From: Scedosporium boydii
Taxonomy: Eukaryota > Ascomycota > Sordariomycetes > Microascales > Microascaceae
Direction of reading: 5' to 3'
Assembly (NCBI GenBank): GCA_002221725.1
Contig: NJFT01000027.1
Coordinates: forward strand, 62,001-126,000
Length of the DNA: 64,000 nucleotides
The notes beneath the pieces are model-generated. The model was not told the DNA's origin. It worked only from the letters and a program-made list of their open reading frames with translations, and made no database searches. Below, one piece after another: positions 9,999 through 20,897 of the stretch. Position numbers and translations under genes: made by a program. Numbering within the stretch: the stretch's first letter is position 1; the number at the start of each line of letters is the position of its first letter.

Positions 9999-11651
9999 CT
10001 CTAACGATCTAGAGGATGAGCACGCGTTCGTTCAGGCGACCGCATTCGATAGATATCACACATTTGACTTCGCCGTCGTTCGAGGATTCCAGCATTCTGC
10101 GGGGTTGGGCCGAAAATTTGTTGACGTCGGAAGCAGGAGAAGGGACCAGGCTGTGGACGACATGGGTTCATGCTTTGAGCTCCGTTTGCTGCTGCCCAGA
10201 TGCAGGTTGGACCAATCAATGCCCGACTTATTTGCATGGGCAGCACAGAGAGTCGCCAGCAACGAGACATTTAAGGTCAATTGGTCGGTCACCTCGTTCC
10301 ACAACTGCTGCCACTGGTTTGCGAATGGATTCCACGGCCATCAGGCCGCATTTGCAAAATTTATTTCTCCCGTCGGCTTGGTGAGTACATCCCTGACGAT
10401 CGTTTCTAGGCCGTTGGAACCGAACTGTAATGATGTTTGCACCCGGCTCACCTCAGACAATGGCTGGTTCTGCAGCTAGCGATACCACCCTTCGAGCCGG
10501 CGATGATAGCACTCTTGCCGTTGAGACAGAATAGATCGTTTCATGGTGGAACAGAGATTCTAACCCCTGTGACTACTATCCAGACTCAAGACTGGGAAAA
10601 CAGTGTCAATGATGTATGTCTAGAGGGGCTCGGATCCTTGCACTCTATGACTTCCTCGATGCTTGCCGACGATACGTTCAAATAAACTTAAACGTCGAAT
10701 ATCATTCTGATACCATCATTTCATGCTTGCCTGATAAATAATAATTCCAGGTAAGATGTACTCGATTCTAGTCTCAATGTCAATCTTCTCTAATGACAGA
10801 CCCATTTCTAGATCCCGGGCGCAGAGGTCGCTTCTCCTCGCATGCGCTGAAGTGGAACATCCTTCATCCTTCTTGAAATCTTGGAAGCCGTGTTATCCTT
10901 TCATCTTTAGAGAATTTCTTCCTCCAGTTCCAGTGACTCATCAGTCATCTGTCAACGCGTTCTGCGGCCTGGTGGCATCACGGTGTCCATGTCGATTCAA
11001 TGTGGAGTCGTGGACGCGTCATACTCCTATTGCTCACCCAACGTGTACGGCATTGATGGAAGTGGCTTGGAATCCACTGCAATATTCTTCCAGGCATGTT
11101 GAGGGAAGCTTCAATCGGAGCCTCTTTGCAACTGTTGACCGGCGGAAGATATCCGGGTCCGTTCGACATGAATCAGAGAAATCTTCAACATGCGCGGCGA
11201 AAGGGTAAAGACCAAGGGGGGTTGGACACCATCGACACCAGCCGACGCTAAGCTAGATGCGGCAATTGAGCCCACCGGAACTCTTTGCCACATCTGTTTT
11301 GCCAGGACTGAGCATGGACACGCCAACAGGCCACTAATTTGCCGTTGTTGGGCTCAGTTCCCAAGAACTGGTGGAGATTAACTTTGCGCTGCTGGTTTAA
11401 GAGTCATTCCCAACTTGTCGCGTGCGATAGTTTCTCTTTAGAGAGAGGGCAGATTCCTAAACGCGCCCATGCGAGGGAAAAACGAACTTGACCCACTTTA
11501 ACCTCTGAGACTTCTGAGCGCTGTGAGCTCGTTTGTGCCACTTTCCAGGAGAAACTCGGCATCATAGCGTCGCCTGCAACCTCGAAACAAGAGAAGGAGG
11601 GGAAAGGAATTCAATGTCCCATGCTGCCCTTATTGCGGCCTGCTAGAAGAC
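9999..11651. other. Intergenic stretch with unassigned open frames
   Basis: Frames of up to 174 codons exist on both strands (for example 9955-10479 plus, which starts antisense to the modin-like gene). None shows a domain, splice logic or family match. This serves as the upstream region of both the modin-like gene and the Zn2Cys6 regulator. A decayed gene cannot be ruled out. Confidence 0.4.
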
Positions 11652-14286
11652 ATGAGCACGACCAAAGTTGCTAATGCCTGCACCCGCTGTCGCCGCCAGA
11701 AACTGAAGGCAAGTTGGCGCGCCATCCGGATTCTGAATAGGAAGACATCTCCACCTTGATCATCTAACCAATCACGCTCATCTCTTAGTGCGATGTGGAA
11801 CGCCCATGCATCATGTGCGTAAGGGCTGGGGTGATGTGTGCGACCCCCGAGCGGCGGATATGGAAGACACATAACATCCATAAAAGCAAGAATACCAGAC
11901 GAAAGCCCAGTACGCCTAAGCACCCTGACGGACTTTCCAAAAGAGCACACACGCCGTCATCTCAGCTCGCGGTCGACACGGAGGTGGAGAACTTGGCCCA
12001 GGTTGATGACGAAACAGGTCCAAGACTCACCACTGACGAGAGCGAAGAATCATCAGATGCAAATGATGCACACGCAGAAGGTGATATATGGAGTGGTAAC
12101 AGCTCGACGATGGAGCTTGTGGCTGAAGTGAGAACCATCCCATTCCTTAGTCGCAGGGTGTGTTACTGATCATGTCATTACCCTAGGCGTTCCATCGCCA
12201 CGACCGCACCTCGATAGGAACCCCGGAAACTCCGGCATGGGGGTACGGTAGTACGCCTCGCTCCATTCCCGACCTTCAGACCTCCTCGGCTCGCAGAAAC
12301 GCTCTCCAAAACAAGAGACCCCGTGCAGCACTAGTAGAGCTATGGGATCTTCTGCCCAGCTGGGACGCCGCCAGTATCTTGATCGAAAACTACTTTGGCA
12401 AGATCCACTGGTTCATACTGTTATTTCATCAGGGGGAATTCAGAAAGTCGTCGAGTGATCTATATTCCAGCACATCCCCATCACATACGAGACTTGACTT
12501 CCAGGCCACTGGTCGTGCCTGCGTGCTTCTGGCAGTTTGCGCCCTGAGCCTCGGCTACCTAGATATGGATCAGGAGACCAAGCTCGTCGAACTCGGAGTG
12601 GACAAACAAGCTTTAAAAGAGCGCATCCTGCTCATTCTGAGGCTCCACATTCTCGATATCCTTGCGCTTGGGTCTCTCGAAGCTGTCCAAACAACAGTGC
12701 TTCTGGGCAGTTACTACTTTTATCACGGAGAACCCGAGTTGGCCTGGCCTTTGTGCGGGTGTGCTCTCCGGCTTGCACAAGCCATCAATCTCCACAGGCG
12801 ACCGCAGCAATCTGAACTGTCTCGATGTCCACAAATCGTCGAAACTCGGAAGCGCTGCTGGTGGGCCATACACGAGATTGAAACATTCAGCTCCATGATA
12901 TACGGGTTTCCCCTAAGCATCCTAGACGAAGACTGTGATGTAGAACTCTTAGATCCTCATGATCCTTGGTCTCTTGGAATTGGCGGACCATCGACGCACC
13001 CCAACCGGCCGACTTTATTGTCTTACAAGTGTGTCATGTCAAAGCTGTCGAAGATCATAAAATCTGTCCTGGAAGACCTATATCTGTCGCGTCGACCTTC
13101 GGATAGACATAAGGGGTCGCAGCCAGTACCAACGGAGCGAGTAATATCACGCCGCGAAGAAGTAATCAAGAAGATCGTTTCACTTGACCAAAAGCTCTCA
13201 CGCTGGTATTCTGATCTGCCAGCTCTCTTGAGAATGACCAAAGACTTAGGGGTGCATACCGACCCTCTCTCAAGTGGCGATTGGTTCCATCCGGATCTCG
13301 GGGAACGGACATTCGACAACAAGCTCTTCCGACTACAAGCCCTGGCGCTGAAGCTCGCGTACGAAAACACGCGGATACTTACTCATAGACCCCTGTTACG
13401 CTACAGCTTTCTGAAGCCTCGCGGACTTCTTCTTGATTCCCAAACGGGAGTTCATAGTCGTACCTCCACGTTTCGCAGGCTGCTTCAATCATGCCGCGAT
13501 GCTGCCCTCCAAATTTCCTGGGCGGGAACGCTTCCCGTCTTCCAAGAGGCATCGGACACTTTCGCTGTGAGCTTTATCTCGTTGCATCTCCTCACGGCGG
13601 GAGTTGCGCTTTGCGTCATCGCAAGCTCTGACCCACTAAGCGGTGATGCGCACGAGGCCAAGCTAGGTATCCGGAGGGTCATGCAGATGCAGGCGTCGCT
13701 AAAGACCAAGTCCGTTGTCGCTGAGCAAGGCTTACAGGTTCTACAGGAGCTGCTATCGCTTGCTATGCAAAAGGAGACAGAGGCCTTACTCCGGGTTGAC
13801 GTAACCCCGAGCGAGACAACGAGGCCACAGGCAATAGCTGGTATCCCGAAGACTAGTTCCGCCTTGGACAAAGATACCGAGGGTCATTGTTTTCAATCTC
13901 GCCACGACTCAGGCATTTCTACATTGCACCCGGCTGATAGCGGCCCCCAAGACTCAGAGAAAACTGGCCACCAAAGTGCACCGTCTGCACCAAGCGACCC
14001 GAACATTCATGAAATGCTCCCCGATATAAGCGAGGAGAACATCACTATGCAGGCGGTTATTGATTTTGAACAAAGTAAGCATTGAGCCGTGAGAATTTCT
14101 GCTGCGAATGACTTTTCTAATAGAGGATGAATAGCCATGAATAGTATCGATACAACCATACCAGGCAATGAAGAATTTCTTCCTCCGCTCCCACTAGACT
14201 TCTTATTGACTGATGAGTATATTGGCCAAGATCAAAATTGGATGTGGGACCCGGCCTTTGACGCCGGATACATGTTCATGGACTAG
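11652..14286 (+). CDS. Zn2Cys6 fungal transcription factor
   Basis: Four exons: 11652-11708, 11789-12127, 12187-14074 and 14135-14286, giving 811 residues. The zinc cluster spans the first intron with Cys at 10, 13, 20, 26, 29 and 36 (CTRCRRQKLK then CDVERPCIMCVRAGVMC). The middle of exon 3 is the fungal-specific regulatory domain (PF04082 type), with the helices ALRLAQAINLHRR and RKRCWWAIHEIETFSSMIYG. The short last exon codes an acidic, aromatic tail (NWMWDPAF...). The first intron uses a GC donor (AAG/GCAAGT) with a good branch site CTAAC. Nuclear DNA-binding regulator. Its 3' end faces the deoC-like gene 181 bp away, so it could control nearby catabolic genes, but no target is visible. 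Confidence 0.9.
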
Positions 14287-14467
14287 ATCAACACTACTTG
14301 ACCATTTTCTTCTTTTTATGCAGGCAATTTGGTCACCTTTTCGAGTCTCAAGCAAGTCTACTGTTCGAGCGGGAGAGAAATGGAAATGGTCATGGAAACT
14401 TGGACATGTTGTATTGACTCTGGTGTCTACGGGCACCTTCAGTAGTGGCTGTAGCGAGGGACACTAT

Positions 14468-15259
14468 CTAGTAGCCACCAGGCGAATTTCCATCGATAGA
14501 CTTGAACTCTACAATCGTGGGCGAGTCCGTGATTCCCCTCTTAATGGCCTCCTCCATAATGGCAATAGTCGCCGTGGCACCGATCCGAGTTACGCCCAAC
14601 GACTTGACATGAAGTAGATCATCAAGAGTTCGTACGCCCCCAGCCGCCTTCACCTGCACCTCAGGCTTAGAGTATTGCCTCATGATCTTGAGATGGGGTA
14701 CCGTTGCCCCTTTGTACGAGTATTTGCCGTCAGGTTGTTTGACAAAGCCGTACCCGGTAGACGTTTTGACGAAACCAACGCCGATATCCGAGCAGATCTC
14801 GCAGAGACGGATGATCTGTTTCTCTTCAAGATAGTCATTCTCGAAAATGACTTTGAGAATAGCGCCATGTTTGGCAACGGCCTGGTTGATCTGGCGAATC
14901 TCCTGAGAGACGTACTCCCAGTCGCCACCAAGAGCTTTGCCGATGTTTATGACCATGTCGATCTCTTTGCCCCCTGCTGCTGCTGCGGCATCCGCCTCAA
15001 ACACCTTGACCTCAGTGGTGTTGTTGCCGTGGGGAAAACCGATGACGGGACAGGTGAGAACATCCGTCCCTTCTAGCTCCTTCTTCACAAGAGGGATGAG
15101 GTAGGGCTTGATACATGCCGTGGCGACCGAGTATTTCTTGCAGATACGAAGGCCATCCAGAATATCGGCGTCCGTCATCGTAGGGTGAAGTAGCGAATGA
15201 TCGATCATTTTGGCAAGCTGCCGAAGGGTTACCGTGACGGTGTTTGGTTGCGTAGACAT
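14468..15259 (-). CDS. Deoxyribose-phosphate aldolase
   Basis: Single exon, 263 residues, the usual length for the DeoC family (EC 4.1.2.4). The enzyme splits 2-deoxyribose 5-phosphate into glyceraldehyde 3-phosphate and acetaldehyde in deoxynucleoside breakdown. The class I aldolase residues are present: Asp 101 in EIDMVINIG, the Schiff-base Lys 165 in VKTSTGYG, and Lys 204 in VKAAGGVR. The phosphate-binding end GVTRIGATA is also intact. No targeting signal is seen, so it is probably cytosolic. ATG 15259 is the only in-frame start before the conserved LAKMIDHSLLHP block. It converges with the Zn2Cys6 regulator. High confidence in family and activity. Confidence 0.95.
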   Translation of the reverse strand: MSTQPNTVTVTLRQLAKMIDHSLLHPTMTDADILDGLRICKKYSVATACIKPYLIPLVKKELEGTDVLTCPVIGFPHGNNTTEVKVFEADAAAAAGGKEIDMVINIGKALGGDWEYVSQEIRQINQAVAKHGAILKVIFENDYLEEKQIIRLCEICSDIGVGFVKTSTGYGFVKQPDGKYSYKGATVPHLKIMRQYSKPEVQVKAAGGVRTLDDLLHVKSLGVTRIGATATIAIMEEAIKRGITDSPTIVEFKSIDGNSPGGY

Positions 15260-16052
15260 TTTGAGTGGAGTTTTGTTCCCGTGGTTCTGTTAGAAGCTGA
15301 AGTATTTGGCCTGTTCTCTTCCTGCGTATGATAATGAAATGCTGGATCTAGGTATTTCATGAATCGTGACACTCTGGAGAGAAACTCCTCTGATTATATA
15401 CTCGCAGCTCCTGGCCGGATGGAGTCGTCCTGCTTGTCGCTGTCCGCAACCGCGCCGAAATGTCGGCTTGCTCCGGCGGCCCTATGCCCGAGTCGGGAAA
15501 TTTCTTCCACCGGAGTCCCGCGAGCCACAACGAAAGGTGAGAGAAAGGCACATCCACCCGCATGGGTAGGAGGGTAGGATTTTGTGCATTTCGGTTTTCG
15601 AGCGCTTAACTCGATTTCCAATCCGAGTCCAAAGGTAGGTCGTGAGGAGATGTGGAGGAATGAAGGGAGTTATGCCGAGCACTCCCGAGGCGCTATATCG
15701 ACTCGCTTCTATGCCTTTCCGATCTTCGTACCGTATTGTATCAACCGTGATGATATTTCCCAGATCCAGGACCTACAATCTCTCAAACCAACGCCCCAAT
15801 GTCTCAATATTGAGACTCCCCTTCTTCTGGCTTCACGAACATAATCAGACGAGGAAGAGAGCGGGAGTTGTTCACACTCCGTCAAGCAACAGGGCATGAT
15901 CTAAAGGTGACATGCAATTGTTTCAAACGCCTCTTCAAAGTTTAAGCACTATTCACAACAGGGCTGTGAGGCTCGCGAAAGAGAATAAGTATATACGAGA
16001 ACTGCAATTGGCACGCTGCTATACTGCTATACCCCCTTCACCGAGGCGGAGC
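15260..16052. other. Intergenic stretch with a 16-bp palindrome
   Basis: Upstream region of the aldolase gene and 3' flank of the SnoaL-like gene. No coding frame is credible. The only notable item is the perfect palindrome GTCTCAATATTGAGAC at 15801-15816. Confidence 0.45.
15801..15816. repeat. Perfect 16-bp palindrome
   Basis: GTCTCAATATTGAGAC equals its own reverse complement. It could be a site for a dimeric regulator or chance; it lies about 540 bp upstream of the aldolase start codon. Confidence 0.4.
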
Positions 16053-16702
16053 TCAGGGCATTCGCTCGCCTTGATCCCACTAATTCCATCAATGTTAGAA
16101 TCAACCGAACCTAATCCACAGAAATGAGCTCGGGGATGTTCTTACGTGTTCAGCAATGCAGCCACCCTCCCACCTAAACCTATCGACAATCGTACCCATG
16201 CCACTAGACTGGTAGTTGACCCAGCTCATGTCTCCGTCGAACGCCGTTTTAAGAAGCGTCTTCTGAATCCCTCCCCAGATACCGCTTAGAATGTTCCAGG
16301 CGCTCATGAAGCCATTCTGCGCAAGAGGGTTGTGATTCTGTGTGGGCAGCGGAGCCTAGTTAGTACGTGCTCCCACCATACATCATATATAAGTAGACCA
16401 GTATAAAAATAAAACAGAGTCTAAAAGAGACGTACGATGTAGTCCTCGGCGATGTAAGTAAAGGCCTCGGTAATGTTGTTCTTGGTGATGAAAGCCTCAG
16501 CGAACGCGTCGAAGAGCTTTTCGGTCTCCTCCTCGGAAGGCGGTGGGTCCTGACGCACGCAGAACGGCGGAGGTTTCATTGCCTGCCTGGAAGCCAAAAC
16601 TTTACTAGCAAGATCAAAGCTAGTCGTAGTCCGGGCCGGGCTCGGGGCCGCAACGGCGGCGAGGGGTGCCCCGAGGACGGCGCAGACAGTCGAGAAATGC
16701 AT
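16053..16702 (-). CDS. Secreted SnoaL-like (NTF2-fold) protein
   Basis: Three exons: 16702-16436, 16337-16146 and 16079-16053, giving 161 residues; introns of 98 and 66 bp have good donors (GTACGT, GTAAGA) and acceptors. The N-terminus is a secretion signal (hydrophobic core VCAVLGAPLAAVAA ending near residue 19). The mature part reads like fungal SnoaL-like/NTF2-fold proteins: FITKNNITEAFTYIAEDYI, NHNPLAQNGFMSAWNIL, NYQSSGMGTIVDRFRWEGGCI. The last exon codes only WDQGERMP before the stop. NTF2-fold pockets bind or isomerise small molecules, but this subfamily has no known reaction. Secretion is predicted from the signal only. Confidence 0.85.
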
Positions 16703-18058
16703 TGTCGGTTGCTCGGGGAATGTATGCTTTCTGGGACAAGATTGATGGATATATCAGTGAGAAAGGAAACTTCTCGAAACGGCACTAGTTTAGTCGCGGG
16801 ATATTGGACAGATGGGTGATGCGAGTTATTATATAGACCAAGGCTCGGCGGGCGGGGCATTCTGCGTACTTCGTGGGCGTTATTTATCCCGGGGATTTAG
16901 ATTGCATCCGGACAGTAGCTCCATCTCGGCACAGGCTTAATCTGCGAGGCGTATAGTGTGGATCCGAGAATCTGCGGCGATTTTCGATGATATTAATATC
17001 GATCCTTTCCGCATTAATGGAGCCAAGAACTTGGGATATTGCCACTGAGATTGTCTATAAACAGAAACGTCGAATCGAATTCCCGGCAGAACCAAACTTG
17101 AGGCCATGTCCCTAGTGAGAATTAAACGAGAACATTGATCACACGGATGGAAGAGGGCTTCCAGGAGGTTTGTTCATAAATATGACGGTAGTTGATCGAG
17201 ATTGAGTGAAACCAGGCTTTATATCCATCTGAATCCGTGGAATCTCACCACTATCCTGGAAGCCGACATGGGTGAATTTGTAAGTGCGACGCCCAGAGCT
17301 AGCCGTCGACAATCAATCCGGAGAGCCTGACCCATCCACTGTAGGCAGAGGGAGGTAACTGCAAGGGAACATATAGCTGACAGTAGTTCCATCAAGGCTC
17401 GCAGAACGGACGGCAGTCTCTGATACTCCCAGCCCACCTACATGAGGGCACCTAATTGCCTCTAACTGCTTTGCTCTCCCTGAGGCAAACACTGATGACT
17501 TCGAGCTGTTGGACGCCGAAAGAACTTCAATAGCACGGTTTGGCGTCGAAGAACCACATCATACTGCTCCCTAGTTAATTGGGATGGGATCCAGTGATGA
17601 AACGGCAACCGTGCCTTAGTGCCAAAGAACATCTTTATGAACTTCGGAACAAGTCCCGTCTCTTGATGAAAAGCTTTTATCAGGCCGAGAGAATACTTTG
17701 AGAACATGTATTGCCCCCCTTCACCTTATCTGCGGACCCATGAGTCAATCAACAAATTAGAAACCGTGATGCTGCGCCCTGTTTGTCTTCCAAGGCCATT
17801 CATGTCCGCCCTCGCTTCAGCCACTCTGCATGAGGACCCAACCATCACATCCGGGGCTGTTATGAAGGATTCAAATCCCAGCAATCAAACTAAGAGGTAC
17901 ATGAGACCACACCGCACAGCCAACATGCACATCAAACGTGTATAAAAATGCAACATTCCCCGCTGTCACTGTCACGCAGGTCAGCCGCACTTTGGGATCT
18001 CGCAGTTTATTCTCTGCAAGTAGAGCCCATTAAAGGCCAAAGGCGAGCCATTTTCGAC
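16703..18058. other. Intergenic stretch
   Basis: Divergent upstream region of the SnoaL-like gene (minus) and the single-pass membrane protein gene (plus). Frames near 17.2-17.9 kb have no recognisable domain. A TATA box lies at 17941-17947. Confidence 0.45.
17941..17947 (+). promoter_or_regulatory. Candidate TATA box
   Basis: TATAAAA lies 112 bp ahead of the chosen start at 18059. It also overlaps an ATG at 17948, which argues that 17948 is promoter rather than start codon. Confidence 0.5.
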
Positions 18059-19263
18059 ATGTCCCGCCCCCAAACGTCATATCCGACAGTGACTGAGGCG
18101 AATGGCGAGGTCACCGTTCGTCCGTTGACGACAATTTTTATCCAGCCCACGGATCTCGGCTGCAGTTCCATCTACGTCGCCGGTAGCAACGCGGACCCAC
18201 GTTGTCTTCCCCCAGATTGGAAAGATGTAGTCGACCGCGACAACCCACCCCGGGGCTTCTACTCCCCAGGCATCTGTCCTTCCCTCTATTCTGTTGGGTG
18301 CGACGGCAGCAACGGCGTCCAAAATGGTGAGACTGCTAAGCTATGCGTGCCAAGGTAAGACATGACGAAACTCTCCCATGCCGTGTTCCGAGTTGAGCGG
18401 GTCAACTAACGCGCGATCGCCCCTCCAGTGGGTTTAATTGCGCAACAGGTGGTTCAGCGGTTAGCGGTGGTTCAACTGCTACAGCTCTTGAAATTAGGTG
18501 GAAATCGTCTGACTTGGTTTACTTGGAAACACATCCTCTCTCGCCAGGCGTGACCCCCTGGACTAGTCTAATCACCTCGTCTGCGACATCTGAAAGCGCC
18601 CCTGCCGCAGCAAGTTCAAGTGCCGCGGCGGAGACATCGCCTGAAACGGGGCTTTCTAAAGGAGGGATAGCCGGCATAGCGATAATGTGCCTCGTCGTCG
18701 GTATTGGCATCGGCGTGGCCGCCATCTTATTGTTCCGGCGATATAGAAAGAGGCAGGATCCAGAACCATCAATGGCAGTGAATCAGCACCACTCAGCTGA
18801 TTTCGGGCTTCAGAATCACGAGGCCCAAGACAAAGGTAATATCGATCCGACTGCGGCCCATGCTTCAGCCATGGCATTCGGACACTCGTCGACGGTACTC
18901 ACTCCAGAGCTACACTCTGATCGGAACGCAGTTGAGATGGAAGCGAGGGAGCTTGGTCCTCAGCTCGCAGAACTTCAATCGGGAGCTGCAGTTCCGCGAT
19001 GTTTATACGAAGAGTCATACCACCAGCAGGCCCACGCCAACCCGGCGATCCCTAGCCAGTACCCATCAGCCACTACGCCAATACCAACTGAGCCGGGTGT
19101 TAACGCTCTGTCACCTGAAGAAGAGATGGATCTTATACAGCAGCAGCAAGCACAGCTTCAGGCCAAAAGAGCGACTTTGCAAGTCCTGCAAGAAATCGAA
19201 GAGAAGGAAAGTCGGCTTGAGTCGCGGCTGGCGGCGTTGAGGAGTGGTCAATCGAGTTCATGA
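18059..19263 (+). CDS. Single-pass plasma-membrane protein with serine-rich stalk
   Basis: Two exons, 18059-18354 and 18429-19263, give 376 residues; the 74-bp intron has GTAAGA, branch CTAAC and CCAG. The outer domain has spaced Cys and motifs typical of an uncharacterised fungal family (LTTIFIQPTDLGCSSIY, RGFYSPGICPSLYSVGC). A Ser/Ala/Thr stalk (residues about 145-170) leads to one membrane helix at 178-201 (GIAGIAIMCLVVGIGIGVAA) followed by the basic stop RRYRKR. The inner tail ends in a Gln/Glu-rich coiled coil (LIQQQQAQLQAKRATLQVLQ...). The layout recalls wall-stress sensors such as Mid2, but no homology is claimed. No signal peptide is seen with this start. The ATG at 17948 is rejected because it overlaps a TATA box. 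Confidence 0.8.
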
Positions 19264-20201
19264 ATTTCCAGTTGATAAGTAGCAGGTCATGTTTTGGGGC
19301 GTTTCTGAAATACAGTCATTGTAAGATTGTTGCACCATGTCCTCCCTAAAACGAGAGGTCATGCCATTTGCCTGCTCGGCAACTCTAATCTTAATCTTCG
19401 AGCAACATCTCGAGGAGTAAAGGTAGCGGAGATGGATTAAACCCAGCTGTTTTTACGAACTTCCTCTATGCTGGCTTGGTATTGGGAAACCTTGATCTGT
19501 TAGGCTTTCAACTATAGGTGCTGCGCATGCATATGCCAGTGCTGGCGCTTCACTCCTTCCAGTGCAGTTCCTCGTCTCAAGATGTCGGATGCCTTGAAGA
19601 TGCGATGTGCATCGTCACGTAACGTGTTGGCTAATGCCAAGCTAAGATCGGCCGCACGAGCTGGGGGGGGGGGGGGGGGCCGAGCATCATAATTTTATAA
19701 TCTAGAGGAGAGTCTGGCTAGTGCACTACCATTAGCCCATCATCATGGACGAGGGGTCTTAGCACATAATATCGACGTCAGGACTCAGGACGTTTGAACA
19801 ACCTCGAGCGGCAGATTTACTAGGACTCAGTTGTGCTCTACGATGCGAGATCGAGTGCCGTCTTGTGCTAAAAGAGACAGCCAGAACAAAGACGAACATG
19901 TTGGCTGGATGGAGATGCTAATCGAAGATGCGAGGTGGAGATGAAAAGGATCATTCCGCATTTTCCAAAGTTTTGGGATTAAACAAATTGATAAGAAAAT
20001 AAGACCAAGTTACTTTCTAAATAATGCTCCGCATGGGTTGTTCTATCCCTTCCCTCACTCTCCACGGACCCACGCTGCTTCGAAAACAAAAATACACCTA
20101 CAGTCATCATAACTAATAGACGTCAACTCACTGGAGCTGCCAACACCGCCGTTGGCATGATGTCCTTGTAAACATACAAACCCTTGCCCTTTTCTCAGCC
20201 A
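19264..20201. other. Intergenic stretch with a poly-G tract
   Basis: No gene recognised. It contains 17 consecutive G at 19663-19679. It forms the 3' flanks of the membrane-protein gene and the GFA gene, which converge. Confidence 0.5.
19663..19679. repeat. Poly-G tract (17 G)
   Basis: A run of 17 G directly visible. Such runs are length-unstable and error-prone in sequencing, so the exact count is uncertain. Confidence 0.8.
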
Positions 20202-20897
20202 TTATAACTTTGACATCGTGGCGTGGTAAGCCCGAATCTCCGGTATCAACTTAGCAAACCTCTCCTGGGCATCTTCTCTATACACGCCCTTTCGACTGCC
20301 ATAAAACGCTGGAAATTGCTTAACCCCGTCACCCAACTTGACAAAGTCCCTTTTGCTCCGCGTGAAAATGTGGACATCCGGGCCGACCTTCCACGCCTGG
20401 TCGAGCGTGCCCACCCTAATAACCGCGATGGCAGGACCGCTTCCCCCACCATAGTGGCTCCAGAGACAGGTATAGCAACGCGGGCAACGCGCTACTGTCT
20501 GGCCCTTCTTAGACTGAGACGGTAGGACAATATACTGGGGTGAAGGTGTGCCTTCGGGGCGCTTGATGACGGCATATCGCAGGGGAATGTCTTCTGAGGC
20601 GGGGGCTAGAGTGGCCGGATCCACGAATGGGGCTGTGATTTCCGGCAGGGCAGGGACGGCGGGAAAATCTTTAGTCGGGCCCGCGGGGACCATTGGTTTG
20701 GATGGCGCGAGCTGCTCGACTGAAGTCGACTCGATGAAGGCGTTCAATGCAAAGGCGGTACCGGTTTCACGCTGGCACGATGTGCAGTGGCAGCAATGCA
20801 CGATGATAGGAGCTTGCGAAATACGGTAGCGGATGAGGCCGCAGGCGCAACCTCCTTCCATAGGAAACAGGGAAGCGTCTTCGTGGTACGCAGGCAT
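20202..20897 (-). CDS. GFA-family (CENP-V/GFA) zinc protein
   Basis: Single exon, 231 residues. The family was named for glutathione-dependent formaldehyde-activating enzyme and has an Mss4-like zinc fold. The metal-binding cysteines are present: C17 and C19 in GGCACGLIRY, C38 and C41 in HCTSCQRETG, and C138, C141 and C144 in ARCPRCYTC. A proline/alanine-rich insert of about 50 residues (residues 65-105) makes it longer than bacterial members and is common in fungal ones. Cytosolic location is likely, since no signal is seen. The true reaction of most fungal members is unknown, so only the family is asserted. ATG 20897 is the first start and sits just ahead of the conserved zinc knuckle. Confidence 0.9.
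   Translation of the reverse strand: MPAYHEDASLFPMEGGCACGLIRYRISQAPIIVHCCHCTSCQRETGTAFALNAFIESTSVEQLAPSKPMVPAGPTKDFPAVPALPEITAPFVDPATLAPASEDIPLRYAVIKRPEGTPSPQYIVLPSQSKKGQTVARCPRCYTCLWSHYGGGSGPAIAVIRVGTLDQAWKVGPDVHIFTRSKRDFVKLGDGVKQFPAFYGSRKGVYREDAQERFAKLIPEIRAYHATMSKL

Noticed and set aside
9955..10479. 174-codon plus-strand frame beside the modin-like gene
   Set aside because: It starts antisense to the modin coding sequence (its Asp run is the reverse of the Ser run) and has no recognisable domain.
17948..18058. Upstream ATG extending the single-pass membrane protein by 37 residues
   Set aside because: It overlaps a TATAAAA box, and the extra residues resemble neither a signal peptide nor the family N-terminus.
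20202..20829. Plus-strand frames over the GFA gene
   Set aside because: They are shadows of a clearly conserved minus-strand zinc protein.
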